A stretch of 64,000 nucleotides of DNA from G963556115 sp963675945. GTDB lineage: Bacteria; Planctomycetota; SZUA-567. Below, one piece after another: positions 53,615-62,443 of the stretch. Position 1 is the first letter of the stretch. Each line of letters begins with the position of its first letter. The stretch spans positions 992,001 through 1,056,000 of the forward strand of contig OY780932.1 of assembly GCA_963675945.1 (NCBI GenBank), in the 5' to 3' direction. The notes beneath the pieces were generated by a model. That model did no database searches. It had not been told where the DNA came from and saw nothing but the letters and a program-made list of their open reading frames with translations. The position numbers and the translations under genes were made by a program.

Positions 53615-55021
53615 TCACTGATTCAAGAATATCTGGAATCCTGCATATGATTCCATACCATGCTCGCCAATATCCAGACCCTGTAATTCCTCTTCTTGAT
53701 GTACTCTCAAACCTAAAATTACTTTGATCAAATACAAAATAATAAATGCAGAAACAAAGCAAGTTACGCCACAAGCAATTACCCCATATAACTGCGACAT
53801 AAAGCTATAATGCAATAGCTCTCCACCTTTTGAAGTATAAGCAATAACCTCACCTGCAGCATCGAGTTTATACTTTCCCCAAATACCAACAGCCAAAGTA
53901 CCCCAGATACCATTAGCCAGATGCACTGAAGTTGCACCAACCGGATCATCTAATTTTACAAATTCATCAAAGAAGAATACTGAAAATACCACCAAACAGC
54001 CACCAATAAAACCAATATACACACTTTCAAGCGGAGAAACACAATCTGCGCCGGCTGTTATGGCAACAAGTCCGGCAAGTGAACCATTGAGTACCATAGA
54101 TAAATCAGGTTTCTTTTGGATCCACCAACTTATTATCATCGCTCCAATAATTCCAGCTGCAGAACCTAAAGTTGTAGTTACAAAGACATGGGAAACCAAA
54201 TTCGGATCTGCAGAAAGAACAGATCCTCCATTAAAGCCATACCAACCAAACCAGAGTAAGAAAACACCTATTGCCGCTAACGGAAGACTATGACCCGGGA
54301 TACCTCTAGCTCTACCATCCGGTCCATACTTTCCAAAACGCGCTCCTAAGAGAATAATAGCGGCCAAAGCTGCCCAACCACCTACACTATGTACAAAGGT
54401 TGATCCGGCAAAATCATGAAAACTAACCTCAAGAGCACTGGTAAGCCAACCGCCTCCCCAACCCCAGGATCCTACAATCGGATAAATAAGGATGACATAA
54501 ATGACAGAAAAAATCAAAAACGGAATAAGCTTAACACGCTCCGCAACTGCTCCGGAAACGATAGTCGCTGCAGTCGCCGCAAACATTCCTTGGAATATAT
54601 AATCTGAATAATATGTATAGTTACCATAAGCCATGCTTTGTCCATCAACACCTGGATTAAGGCCAAAATTAAAAGCCCCAATAACTCCATTCCATAACCA
54701 ACTATCGCCAGGATACATCAAATTAAAACCAAGTATGGCATAAGTTATGATCCCAATAGCAACAATAGCTGTATTTTTAAAGAGAATATTAACTGTATTT
54801 TTTGCTCTGGTCAAACCTGACTCTAAAGTTGCAAAACCAAGATGCATCATAAATACTAAAAATGTAGCTATCAACATCCACAGATTATTAATCGTAAACA
54901 TACTATCATATTCATATGGAGTCCCGGCAGAGGTTCCGATTACTTCCTCAGCAGCATGCGTTGATAGTGATAATATTACCGTTAATAAAGCTCCCCAACT
55001 CACAAGCCTACAAAATTTCAT
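53615..55021 (-). CDS. amt: Ammonium transporter
   Basis: This 468-residue Amt protein has a signal peptide (LLTVILSLSTHAAEE) and about 11 TM segments. Family marks include FVFMMHLGFATLESGLTRAKN (here starting FLVFMMH), DFAGSTFVHSVGGWAALAAI with the pore region, GVFLLWFGWYGFNGGS and the late AVGIWG. It conducts ammonium across the inner membrane. No GlnK/PII gene is adjacent. The start has AGGAGAG, and a strong terminator follows. Confidence 0.96.
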   Translation of the reverse strand: MKFCRLVSWGALLTVILSLSTHAAEEVIGTSAGTPYEYDSMFTINNLWMLIATFLVFMMHLGFATLESGLTRAKNTVNILFKNTAIVAIGIITYAILGFNLMYPGDSWLWNGVIGAFNFGLNPGVDGQSMAYGNYTYYSDYIFQGMFAATAATIVSGAVAERVKLIPFLIFSVIYVILIYPIVGSWGWGGGWLTSALEVSFHDFAGSTFVHSVGGWAALAAIILLGARFGKYGPDGRARGIPGHSLPLAAIGVFLLWFGWYGFNGGSVLSADPNLVSHVFVTTTLGSAAGIIGAMIISWWIQKKPDLSMVLNGSLAGLVAITAGADCVSPLESVYIGFIGGCLVVFSVFFFDEFVKLDDPVGATSVHLANGIWGTLAVGIWGKYKLDAAGEVIAYTSKGGELLHYSFMSQLYGVIACGVTCFVSAFIILYLIKVILGLRVHQEEELQGLDIGEHGMESYAGFQIFLNQ

Positions 55022-55200
55022 TATTATTTCTCTCCTATATGTATAAAAACGAATATTATCATTTTTTATGCAAAATTTATACCATTTTATTATAAAATCT
55101 ATAATTAATTATAGTATAAGGAGTTATAATAATACTAATACTCTATATTATGGATATTTCATACTTAATTGTATAACTAAAGATTGATATTACATTTTTG

Positions 55201-57822
55201 TTATTTATGCCAAACATAATATGCAACTACCATTGCTAAAGCAGTCATTAAAATTATTATTGCTACAAAGTCTATTAATTTCCACCAGTTTTTCTCAAAA
55301 TCTATTATTGAATCTAAATACTTATATATTAATCGCCCCCATTTTAAAGTTATCTTTTTAATCTTTTTAAGTTTACCGATAAATCCCGAATAATCAGTAG
55401 TGTCTTCTTCCTCTTCATCCTGTATCGAACCATGATTACCAAATTCATCAAGACCTAATTCTGCATCTTCCATCAGCATATCTGCAGTTGAAAAACTAAT
55501 ATCTTCTTCTTCTTCCCAATCCGCTTCATCTGTATCACTATACTCAACCAACTCATTCTCTGTTTGATTATTTTCTTTAATCTGTTCATCCTGCACTTGA
55601 GCTACTGGTCCTAAACCCCAAGTATCATCTTCTCCTTCACCATCCCAATCATCAAGATTTTTAATCCCTGCAGTTGTATTAAGCTCATTTTTATTGGACT
55701 TTTTATTTGTTTTCGTTTTTTGCGAATTTACTTTTGGAGATTTAATAATACTATCAACTATTTTCGTAAAAACTTGCGGAATTTGATTAATATAGCCAAT
55801 TACTACTGGTTTAAAACCGACTTCCTTTATTTCTGTCTTCACACCACCTAATTTATAAATAACGTCTTTGATAATCTGAATAAATTTATTACCATATACT
55901 TTTAATTTACTCCATATTGATTGTTGTTTTATTTGAAAATTAAAATCATCTTGTAATTGATTATCAATTATATCTTCAACAATTTGATCAGCAAATTCAG
56001 ATTCAAAAGAATCATCCTTATCCTCATCAAATTCTGCAAAATCAATATCATCGCTAAATTCAAAGTCATAATCTTCTTCTTGATCTTCCTCTCCATTACC
56101 TAAATCCAGAGAAAATCCTTCATCATCAATTTCATTACTCTCCCTTTCTTCTTCAAGAAAGTCCACATCAGAGAAATCAAATTCATCATTATTCTTATTC
56201 TCCTCATCAACAATTCCATCAATATCTACATAATCCGCAAGATAATCATCTTCATTTATATTTGCTTTATTATTTAAATTTAATTCAAAATTCTGCTCTT
56301 CATCTTCTTCTGCTAAATCAATAGAAAATGATTCAAATTTAAATTCCTCATCTTCCACATTATCCGAATTATCCCCATCTAATATAAAATCTTCCATTAA
56401 TGCATGAGTATCAATATCTTCAGTTAATGTCTGATGAATCTCGTCTAAATAACTATTATTAATACTGTGTTTATCACTATCATTAAATTCCATCTCTTCA
56501 TCAAATAATTCTTCAGCATCTACTTCAAGCTCTTCAAAATTAAACTTAATATCATTATCATTTATATCATGAGTTTCATCTTCATGACTATCTGTTTCAT
56601 TAATAAAAGAATCAAATTCATTTAAATCTACTGAAAAAGCCTCTTCTGCATTAATATTGGTTATATCAGATATATCCAATTCTTCATCAAAATCATCATT
56701 ATTTAAGTCCATAGACTTTGTTTGAAAATTAAACTCACTCTTTGTGTCAGGTTCAATATTTAATTCTTCATCTATATTTGTTGATTCTGTTATTTCTTGT
56801 TTAATTTTTGAAGTATTAAGTTCATAATCATCTTCTGCAGTTTCTTCAAATATATCACTAGCTAATTCTGAATTTTCTTCTATATCATCATCTAAATCAA
56901 TATTTGTATATTTCTGTCCCAATAAAGCTTTGCTTGCTTCTTCGCGTAATCTTTTCTTCTCTGCAAATTCTTCAAAACCCTCTATTGGTACTGTATAATC
57001 TTGAGCTAAGACTTGAGCCAGTATATCTTCTGCATCTTCTTCATTAATTTCTTGTATTTTAACATTATCGGAATTACTAGATAAATTTTCATTTTGAATT
57101 ACTTGAGGGATATTTCTTAAATATTGATTATTATCTTCGATATTAGTTTCAATTTGAGTATCAACATCAAATTTATATCTATCATATTTTACTTGTTCAA
57201 ATACTTCTTCAATATTAGTTTTTGTAAGATTATCTTCTGTTTCAAAATTTGCTTCTTCATTTATATCATCAAAATTGTTTGTAAAATCCGTTAATATAAT
57301 TTCTTCGTTATTATCTACATTACTATTTATATTTTGTATTGCTATACCGGTATTTGACTCTAAGTCTTGATAATTATCCACGGTATCGTCAAGTAGTAAT
57401 AAAACATCTTCTTCTTCAGAATTATCATTCATCCCAATTAGATTATAATCAATATATTCAATATTATCTGTTTCATTTATTATTGCTTCAGTATCAATCA
57501 AATCTTGATTATTTGTCTCATTGATACTATCAATTACCGACGTCTGATTACTATCATTTATTGAAATAAAATCATCAATCTTTTCATTTAATTCAATATT
57601 CAATTCTTCATTTTGCTTATTATCAAGCTTATCAACTCGTTTTTCATTTGGTTCTTCCTCAAATTCTTCATCAGGTTCAAAAGCAAATTCAAAATTTTCG
57701 GGTTTAGTTATTTGAGAAATTGGATTGTAATTATTACGTGCAGAATTTTCCTGATTATCATCTTTTTGATTATCAGTCAAATCAAAACTGGAAAATTGTA
57801 ATCCATCATTCTCGGGTAACAT
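55201..57822 (-). CDS. Very acidic tail-anchored protein, hypothetical
   Basis: This 873-residue protein is dominated by Asp, Glu and Asn for about 600 residues, with short recurring stretches such as DEELDISDI and EEDYDFEFSDDIDF. A basic segment (IWSKLKVYGNKFIQIIKDVI and SQKTKTNKKSNK, about 620-720) follows. A single TM helix lies at the C-terminus (LIDFVAIIILMTALAMVVAYYVW). It should be tail-anchored with an unstructured acidic cytoplasmic or periplasmic body. Codon use is extremely AT-rich. No domain is recognised. It precedes the ACP/KAS group in position but has its own transcript end before YkgJ. Confidence 0.75.
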   Translation of the reverse strand: MLPENDGLQFSSFDLTDNQKDDNQENSARNNYNPISQITKPENFEFAFEPDEEFEEEPNEKRVDKLDNKQNEELNIELNEKIDDFISINDSNQTSVIDSINETNNQDLIDTEAIINETDNIEYIDYNLIGMNDNSEEEDVLLLLDDTVDNYQDLESNTGIAIQNINSNVDNNEEIILTDFTNNFDDINEEANFETEDNLTKTNIEEVFEQVKYDRYKFDVDTQIETNIEDNNQYLRNIPQVIQNENLSSNSDNVKIQEINEEDAEDILAQVLAQDYTVPIEGFEEFAEKKRLREEASKALLGQKYTNIDLDDDIEENSELASDIFEETAEDDYELNTSKIKQEITESTNIDEELNIEPDTKSEFNFQTKSMDLNNDDFDEELDISDITNINAEEAFSVDLNEFDSFINETDSHEDETHDINDNDIKFNFEELEVDAEELFDEEMEFNDSDKHSINNSYLDEIHQTLTEDIDTHALMEDFILDGDNSDNVEDEEFKFESFSIDLAEEDEEQNFELNLNNKANINEDDYLADYVDIDGIVDEENKNNDEFDFSDVDFLEEERESNEIDDEGFSLDLGNGEEDQEEDYDFEFSDDIDFAEFDEDKDDSFESEFADQIVEDIIDNQLQDDFNFQIKQQSIWSKLKVYGNKFIQIIKDVIYKLGGVKTEIKEVGFKPVVIGYINQIPQVFTKIVDSIIKSPKVNSQKTKTNKKSNKNELNTTAGIKNLDDWDGEGEDDTWGLGPVAQVQDEQIKENNQTENELVEYSDTDEADWEEEEDISFSTADMLMEDAELGLDEFGNHGSIQDEEEEDTTDYSGFIGKLKKIKKITLKWGRLIYKYLDSIIDFEKNWWKLIDFVAIIILMTALAMVVAYYVWHK

Positions 57823-57966
57823 TTTATATATTCTATTTTAACTATAATTATTAATTGTATTTTTCAGATATTCAATATCAAGAAAATTGATTGCGTATAT
57901 AAAAAGTAATACATCTAAGCTAAGACAATAATATTATACTCATATTTAATACTATTATAAATAATT

Positions 57967-57990
57967 AAGGCTTCCACAACAGGAAGCCTT
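57967..57990 (-). terminator. Terminator after the YkgJ-like gene
   Basis: AAGGCTTCC (57967-57975) and GGAAGCCTT (57982-57990) form a perfect stem immediately after the minus-strand stop at 57992, ending the gyrase-to-YkgJ run of genes. Confidence 0.8.
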
Positions 57991-57991
57991 G

Positions 57992-58309
57992 TCAATTCTT
58001 AAAAAATGAATAACCACAGGGAACATCAGGGAGTATTGTATCTCTATCTTTAATATCTTTTTCATCTATAGGAAATAAATTACAATTTGAGGGTTTTCTG
58101 TTATGTATCTTACATTTATAATTACCATGACTATCTTGAGTAAGCATTATACAATTAATCAGTAATTTACAGCAAACACCACAACGTATACATTCACCCT
58201 GTCTTTTTTGAGTTTGTTGTTCCACATATTGTTTTCGAAAATGCGCTAATATAAACCTTCGTACTTTGCCTTTTCCTTGTATTATTTTAGCGCTAATTAA
58301 TTTACGCAT
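57992..58309 (-). CDS. YkgJ-family Cys-cluster protein
   Basis: This 105-residue protein has the cluster CIRCGVCC near residue 40, later CKIHNRKPSNCNLFP and a final Cys, the pattern of the YkgJ/CxxCxxCC family thought to bind zinc or an iron-sulfur cluster. It follows the acyl carrier gene by 14 bases, so it may act on the same lipid or polyketide pathway. No reaction is established for the family. Confidence 0.85.
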   Translation of the reverse strand: MRKLISAKIIQGKGKVRRFILAHFRKQYVEQQTQKRQGECIRCGVCCKLLINCIMLTQDSHGNYKCKIHNRKPSNCNLFPIDEKDIKDRDTILPDVPCGYSFFKN

Positions 58310-58323
58310 TAATAATACCTTGT

Positions 58324-58572
58324 TTATGAATTAAATTTAGGCAATAAATATTCTACTGTGCTTTTCATTGTAGCAAGTTCTGAATAATCAACTTCTGGAA
58401 CTTCAATCTTATATTGTTTTCTTAATTCCATTACTATATCAAGAAAATCCATTGAATCTAAACCCAATTGATCACGTAATGGTTCTTCATCATTAATATT
58501 GGAATAATCTTCATCTGGAGCTATTTCTTGAATAATATCTATAACGATTTTTCGTACTTCTTCATGTGTCAT
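58324..58572 (-). CDS. Acyl carrier protein
   Basis: This 82-residue acidic four-helix carrier has GLDSMDFLD, where Ser40 would receive the phosphopantetheine arm. It differs from a standard AcpP and is encoded directly after a ketosynthase gene and before YkgJ, so it is probably a second, dedicated carrier. The start has AGGAGAG. Confidence 0.93.
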   Translation of the reverse strand: MTHEEVRKIVIDIIQEIAPDEDYSNINDEEPLRDQLGLDSMDFLDIVMELRKQYKIEVPEVDYSELATMKSTVEYLLPKFNS

Positions 58573-58586
58573 TATCTCTCCTTATT

Positions 58587-59825
58587 TTATAAATGTTTAA
58601 ATTTTTTTACAATTAATACTGCATTGATTCCTAACATACCAAATGAATTATTTAATATATAATTTATTTCATTCTTAACACAAGGAGTATCAATAACAAT
58701 TTTACCATTTAAATCACAATTAGGATCCAATTGCTGAATATTAATGGTTGGATGTATTTTATTATCTATAAAAGACGGAATATTTCCAGCTAATTCTAAA
58801 GCTCCGGCAGCTCCCATGGCATGACCCCAAAAGCTCTTAGAATTATTAACAAATGCTTCGGGGGTTTCACCAAAAACCTCTCGAATTGCAGCAATTTCTC
58901 TACTATCTCCTTCAGGAGTACTAGTTGCATGAGTACTGATAATATCAATTTCATCAGGGCTAATTGCAGCATGACGTAAAGCTTTACGCATACATTCTGC
59001 CTGTCTTTGTGAATTTGGTAAAACAAAATCTGTAGCATCTGTATTTATTGCCCATCCCGCAAGTTCGCAGATAATATTTGCGCCACGATTTACTGCATCT
59101 TCAAGTCTTTCTAATATATATATTGCCCCGCCTTCTGCAACTACGATACCATTTCGATGTTTACAAAATGGCTTACTTGCTTTATTTGGATCTGAACATT
59201 GCGCCAATGCATTCTGACTTTTAAAACCTGCAAAAATTCCAAATGATTCTGTACTTTCAGAAACACCACCACAAATAGCTATATCACATTCATTTAAAAT
59301 TAATTGTTGCGCGCCATGAATTAAACCATAATTTCCTGCTGCACACGCTGCTCCAAGGGTACAATGTGGTCCGGTAATACCCAAATTTAAACAAACTTCA
59401 CCTGCCGGATTATTCGCTACAGTTCTTGGATTATGATGATGCGTCCAATATTTAACATTATAATCAAATTCTTTGATATTGGCTATTTCATTCTCTGTTT
59501 CAACGGTTCCGTGTTCCGTTATACCAATATATACTCCTATATTTTCTTTTTTAATCTGCTCAAAATTAATATTAGAATTAATTAACGCTTCATTTGCGCA
59601 ATAAATACTTATTGCACCAGCTCGTGTACCACGTCGAGCTTCACGTTTATTCTGATATTTAACAATATCAAAATTACATTTACCCATTGGTACTTTGCCA
59701 ATATAGCGCATCTCTTTTTCTATTACATTACTCTTACCGTTTAGTAAATTATCTCGCATCTCTACCAAATTATTACCAATAGGTGAAGTTATACCGATAC
59801 CTGTTACTACTATTCTTGGATGCAT
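58587..59825 (-). CDS. Beta-ketoacyl-ACP synthase (KAS II-like)
   Basis: This 412-residue condensing enzyme has active-site Cys161 (GAACAAGNYG), His299 (STHATSTPEGD), Lys330 and His335 (KSFWGHAMGAAGALE), the full Cys-His-His set of FabF-type enzymes. It extends acyl chains held on ACP. Fifteen bases separate it from the acyl carrier gene and six from gyrA. No reductase, dehydratase or other fatty-acid gene is adjacent, so it may act in a small special pathway (for example aryl-polyene or lipid modification). Confidence 0.92.
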   Translation of the reverse strand: MHPRIVVTGIGITSPIGNNLVEMRDNLLNGKSNVIEKEMRYIGKVPMGKCNFDIVKYQNKREARRGTRAGAISIYCANEALINSNINFEQIKKENIGVYIGITEHGTVETENEIANIKEFDYNVKYWTHHHNPRTVANNPAGEVCLNLGITGPHCTLGAACAAGNYGLIHGAQQLILNECDIAICGGVSESTESFGIFAGFKSQNALAQCSDPNKASKPFCKHRNGIVVAEGGAIYILERLEDAVNRGANIICELAGWAINTDATDFVLPNSQRQAECMRKALRHAAISPDEIDIISTHATSTPEGDSREIAAIREVFGETPEAFVNNSKSFWGHAMGAAGALELAGNIPSFIDNKIHPTINIQQLDPNCDLNGKIVIDTPCVKNEINYILNNSFGMLGINAVLIVKKFKHL

Positions 59826-59831
59826 CTCTAA

Positions 59832-62393
59832 CTATTCCTTATTATTGTCTTCTTCTTCTGCTTGTTCTTCTGCTTGTTCAATCATCTCTTGCAATGCATC
59901 ATCAGGTATTGTTTGATCTAATTCCGGACCATTGTCATCATCATTATTTTTATCTGATTCTGCTACTTTTGCTACCGTAGCAACCTTATCATTATCACTA
60001 AGAGCTATAATTTTTACACCTGAAGTAGCTCTACCAATTACTCGACAGCCATTGACTGCTGTACGTATAACCATTCCACCAGAGGTAATTATCATTAGTT
60101 CATCATCTTCAGTTACCGCCATGCATTTTACTACTTTGCCAGTTCGTTCGGTTATTTTCATATTTGTTACGCCTTTTGCTCCACGCTTAGTAAGGCGATA
60201 ATCTGTAAATGAACTACGTTTTCCTAAACCGTTTTCTGAAATAGTAATTACTGTGGTATCAACATTTACCAACATTAAACCTATACATTCATCATTCTCT
60301 GCAAGTTTCATACCGGTTACACCCGCAGCTATTCTTCCCATTGGACGAACATCTTCTTCATTAAAATGACATGCCATACCTTCTTTACTTGCAAGCATTA
60401 ATTCATTGGTACCATTGGTAATTGAAGCAGCAATTAATTCATCATTTTCTCGAAGATTTACTGCTATTATTCCTGATTTCATTGGGCGTTTATACGCAGA
60501 TAGAACGGTCTTTTTAATTATTCCTTTTTTAGTAGCTAATAACAAATAATGTTCATCATCAAATTCTCTAACTGGAATACAGGTTTGTACCGATTCACCC
60601 TTATTAAGTTCAAGAACATTTACAATAGCTCGTCCTTTAGCTGCTCTGCCCATTTGTGGAATATCATATATCTTCAACCAATATACTTTTCCTATCGATG
60701 TAAAGACCAAAATATAATCATGAGTTGAACCTATGAACAAATGCTCTATGAAATCCCCTTCTTTCATATTTCCAGCACCAGTTATGCCTTTTCCTCCTCT
60801 ACCTTGTTTGCGGTAAGTATCGATCGGCATTCTTTTTATATAACCTTCGTGTGAGATAACAACAACCATCTCTTCATCTGCAATCATATCTTCAATACTA
60901 ATATCTTCAATTGCTGCTACTATTTCAGTTCTGCGGTCATCTCCATGCTTTGCTATCATTTCCTGACAATCTTCGTCGATAATTTTTAATACCAAATTTT
61001 TATCGCCAAGAATAGCAGTATATTCTCTTATCTTTTCCATCAATGCTGCATATTCATCTTCAAGTTCTTTTCTTTGTAATCCGGTTAATCTTCTTAAACG
61101 CATTTCGAGTATATGATGTGCTTGAATATCTGATAAACCGAATTCTTGAATAAGTCCTGCTTTTGCTTCCTCTGTTGTTTCAGAACTACGAATTATCTCA
61201 ATTACTCGATCAATATTATCCAAAGCTTTAAGTAATCCGGCTACAATATGTGCTCGTGCTTCAGCCTTATCTAATAAGTATTTTGTTCGTCTACAGATTA
61301 CATCTATTCTATGTTCAATATAATATTCCAGCATCTGCTTGAGATTGAGCGTCTCAGGTCTGCCGTTGACAAGAGCAATATTATTAATAGAAAATCCTGA
61401 ATCCAGGGGAGTCATCTTATATAATTGATTTAAAATTACATTTGCATCTTCTCCCATTTTTAAATCAATTACTAATCTGATGCCATCTTTATTGGTATAA
61501 TCTTCAATAGATGAAATTCCAGATATTTTATTCTCTTTTACTACATTTGCTATTTTTTCTATAATACTAAGTTTATTGACTTGATAAGGTATCTCAGTAA
61601 CTACAATCGATTGTCTGCCATTCTTTTGTGTTTCAATATGGCATTTAGCCCGCATTTGCACTCGGCCTCGACCTGTTTCATAAGCTTTTTTAATCCCATC
61701 TCTACCGCAAATTAAAGCTCCTGTAGGAAAATCCGGACCCTTAATATATTTCATTAATTCTTTTGTTGTAGCTTCTGGATTTTTTATTAAAGCAATTACA
61801 CCATTACATACTTCAGTTAAATTATGTGGAGCCATATTTGTTGCCATACCTACAGCAATGCCTGTTGCTCCATTCAATAGCAATAAGGGTAATTTAGCTG
61901 GCAGAACTGTCGGTTCTGTAGCTGTACCATCAAAATTATCTACAAAATCAACTGTATCTTTATCCAGATCATCCAGCATTTCATCGCAAACACGTTGCAT
62001 GCGACATTCTGTATATCTATAGGCTGCTGCACTATCGCCATCGATAGAACCAAAATTACCATGACCATCAATTAAACGATATCTAACGGAAAAATCTTGA
62101 GCAATACGTACCATTGCATCATATACAGCGGCATCTCCATGTGGATGATAATTACCTAAAACTTGACCCACAACTTTGGCACATTTTACATGTTTATGCC
62201 TATATGATAAATGTAAATCATTCATCGCCGTCAATATTCTTCTATGTACAGGTTTCATACCATCACGCACATCAGGTAAAGCACGGGAAACAATTACACT
62301 CATTGAGTATGTCAAATAACTATTTTTTAATTCATCTTCAATTGATAAATTTTTAATACCACTAGTTATTTTATCATTTATTTCATCACTCAT
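59832..62393 (-). CDS. gyrA: DNA gyrase subunit A
   Basis: This 853-residue gyrase subunit cuts and rejoins DNA with GyrB to add negative supercoils. The breakage Tyr lies in AAAYRYTE (Tyr127 from ATG 62393; GTG 62405 is in frame four codons earlier). The gyrase-specific GyrA box is QGRGGKGITG, separating it from ParC. Six beta-pinwheel blades follow, and the C-terminus is an acidic tail (EQAEEQAEEEDNNKE). The quinolone-region residue equal to E. coli Ser83 is Ala (HPHGDAAVYD), Ala88 here, while the Asp87 equivalent is kept. It follows gyrB by 50 bases. Confidence 0.97.
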   Translation of the reverse strand: MSDEINDKITSGIKNLSIEDELKNSYLTYSMSVIVSRALPDVRDGMKPVHRRILTAMNDLHLSYRHKHVKCAKVVGQVLGNYHPHGDAAVYDAMVRIAQDFSVRYRLIDGHGNFGSIDGDSAAAYRYTECRMQRVCDEMLDDLDKDTVDFVDNFDGTATEPTVLPAKLPLLLLNGATGIAVGMATNMAPHNLTEVCNGVIALIKNPEATTKELMKYIKGPDFPTGALICGRDGIKKAYETGRGRVQMRAKCHIETQKNGRQSIVVTEIPYQVNKLSIIEKIANVVKENKISGISSIEDYTNKDGIRLVIDLKMGEDANVILNQLYKMTPLDSGFSINNIALVNGRPETLNLKQMLEYYIEHRIDVICRRTKYLLDKAEARAHIVAGLLKALDNIDRVIEIIRSSETTEEAKAGLIQEFGLSDIQAHHILEMRLRRLTGLQRKELEDEYAALMEKIREYTAILGDKNLVLKIIDEDCQEMIAKHGDDRRTEIVAAIEDISIEDMIADEEMVVVISHEGYIKRMPIDTYRKQGRGGKGITGAGNMKEGDFIEHLFIGSTHDYILVFTSIGKVYWLKIYDIPQMGRAAKGRAIVNVLELNKGESVQTCIPVREFDDEHYLLLATKKGIIKKTVLSAYKRPMKSGIIAVNLRENDELIAASITNGTNELMLASKEGMACHFNEEDVRPMGRIAAGVTGMKLAENDECIGLMLVNVDTTVITISENGLGKRSSFTDYRLTKRGAKGVTNMKITERTGKVVKCMAVTEDDELMIITSGGMVIRTAVNGCRVIGRATSGVKIIALSDNDKVATVAKVAESDKNNDDDNGPELDQTIPDDALQEMIEQAEEQAEEEDNNKE

Positions 62394-62443
62394 ATTATCT
62401 TTCACTTATTTATTATAGTATAATTCTATTTTTATCAGAGCTA

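Noticed and set aside
55099..55114. 16-bp palindrome CTATAATTAATTATAG upstream of amt
   Set aside because: Fully AT-based symmetry is expected by chance in this composition, and no nitrogen-regulator consensus or sigma-54 promoter is visible.
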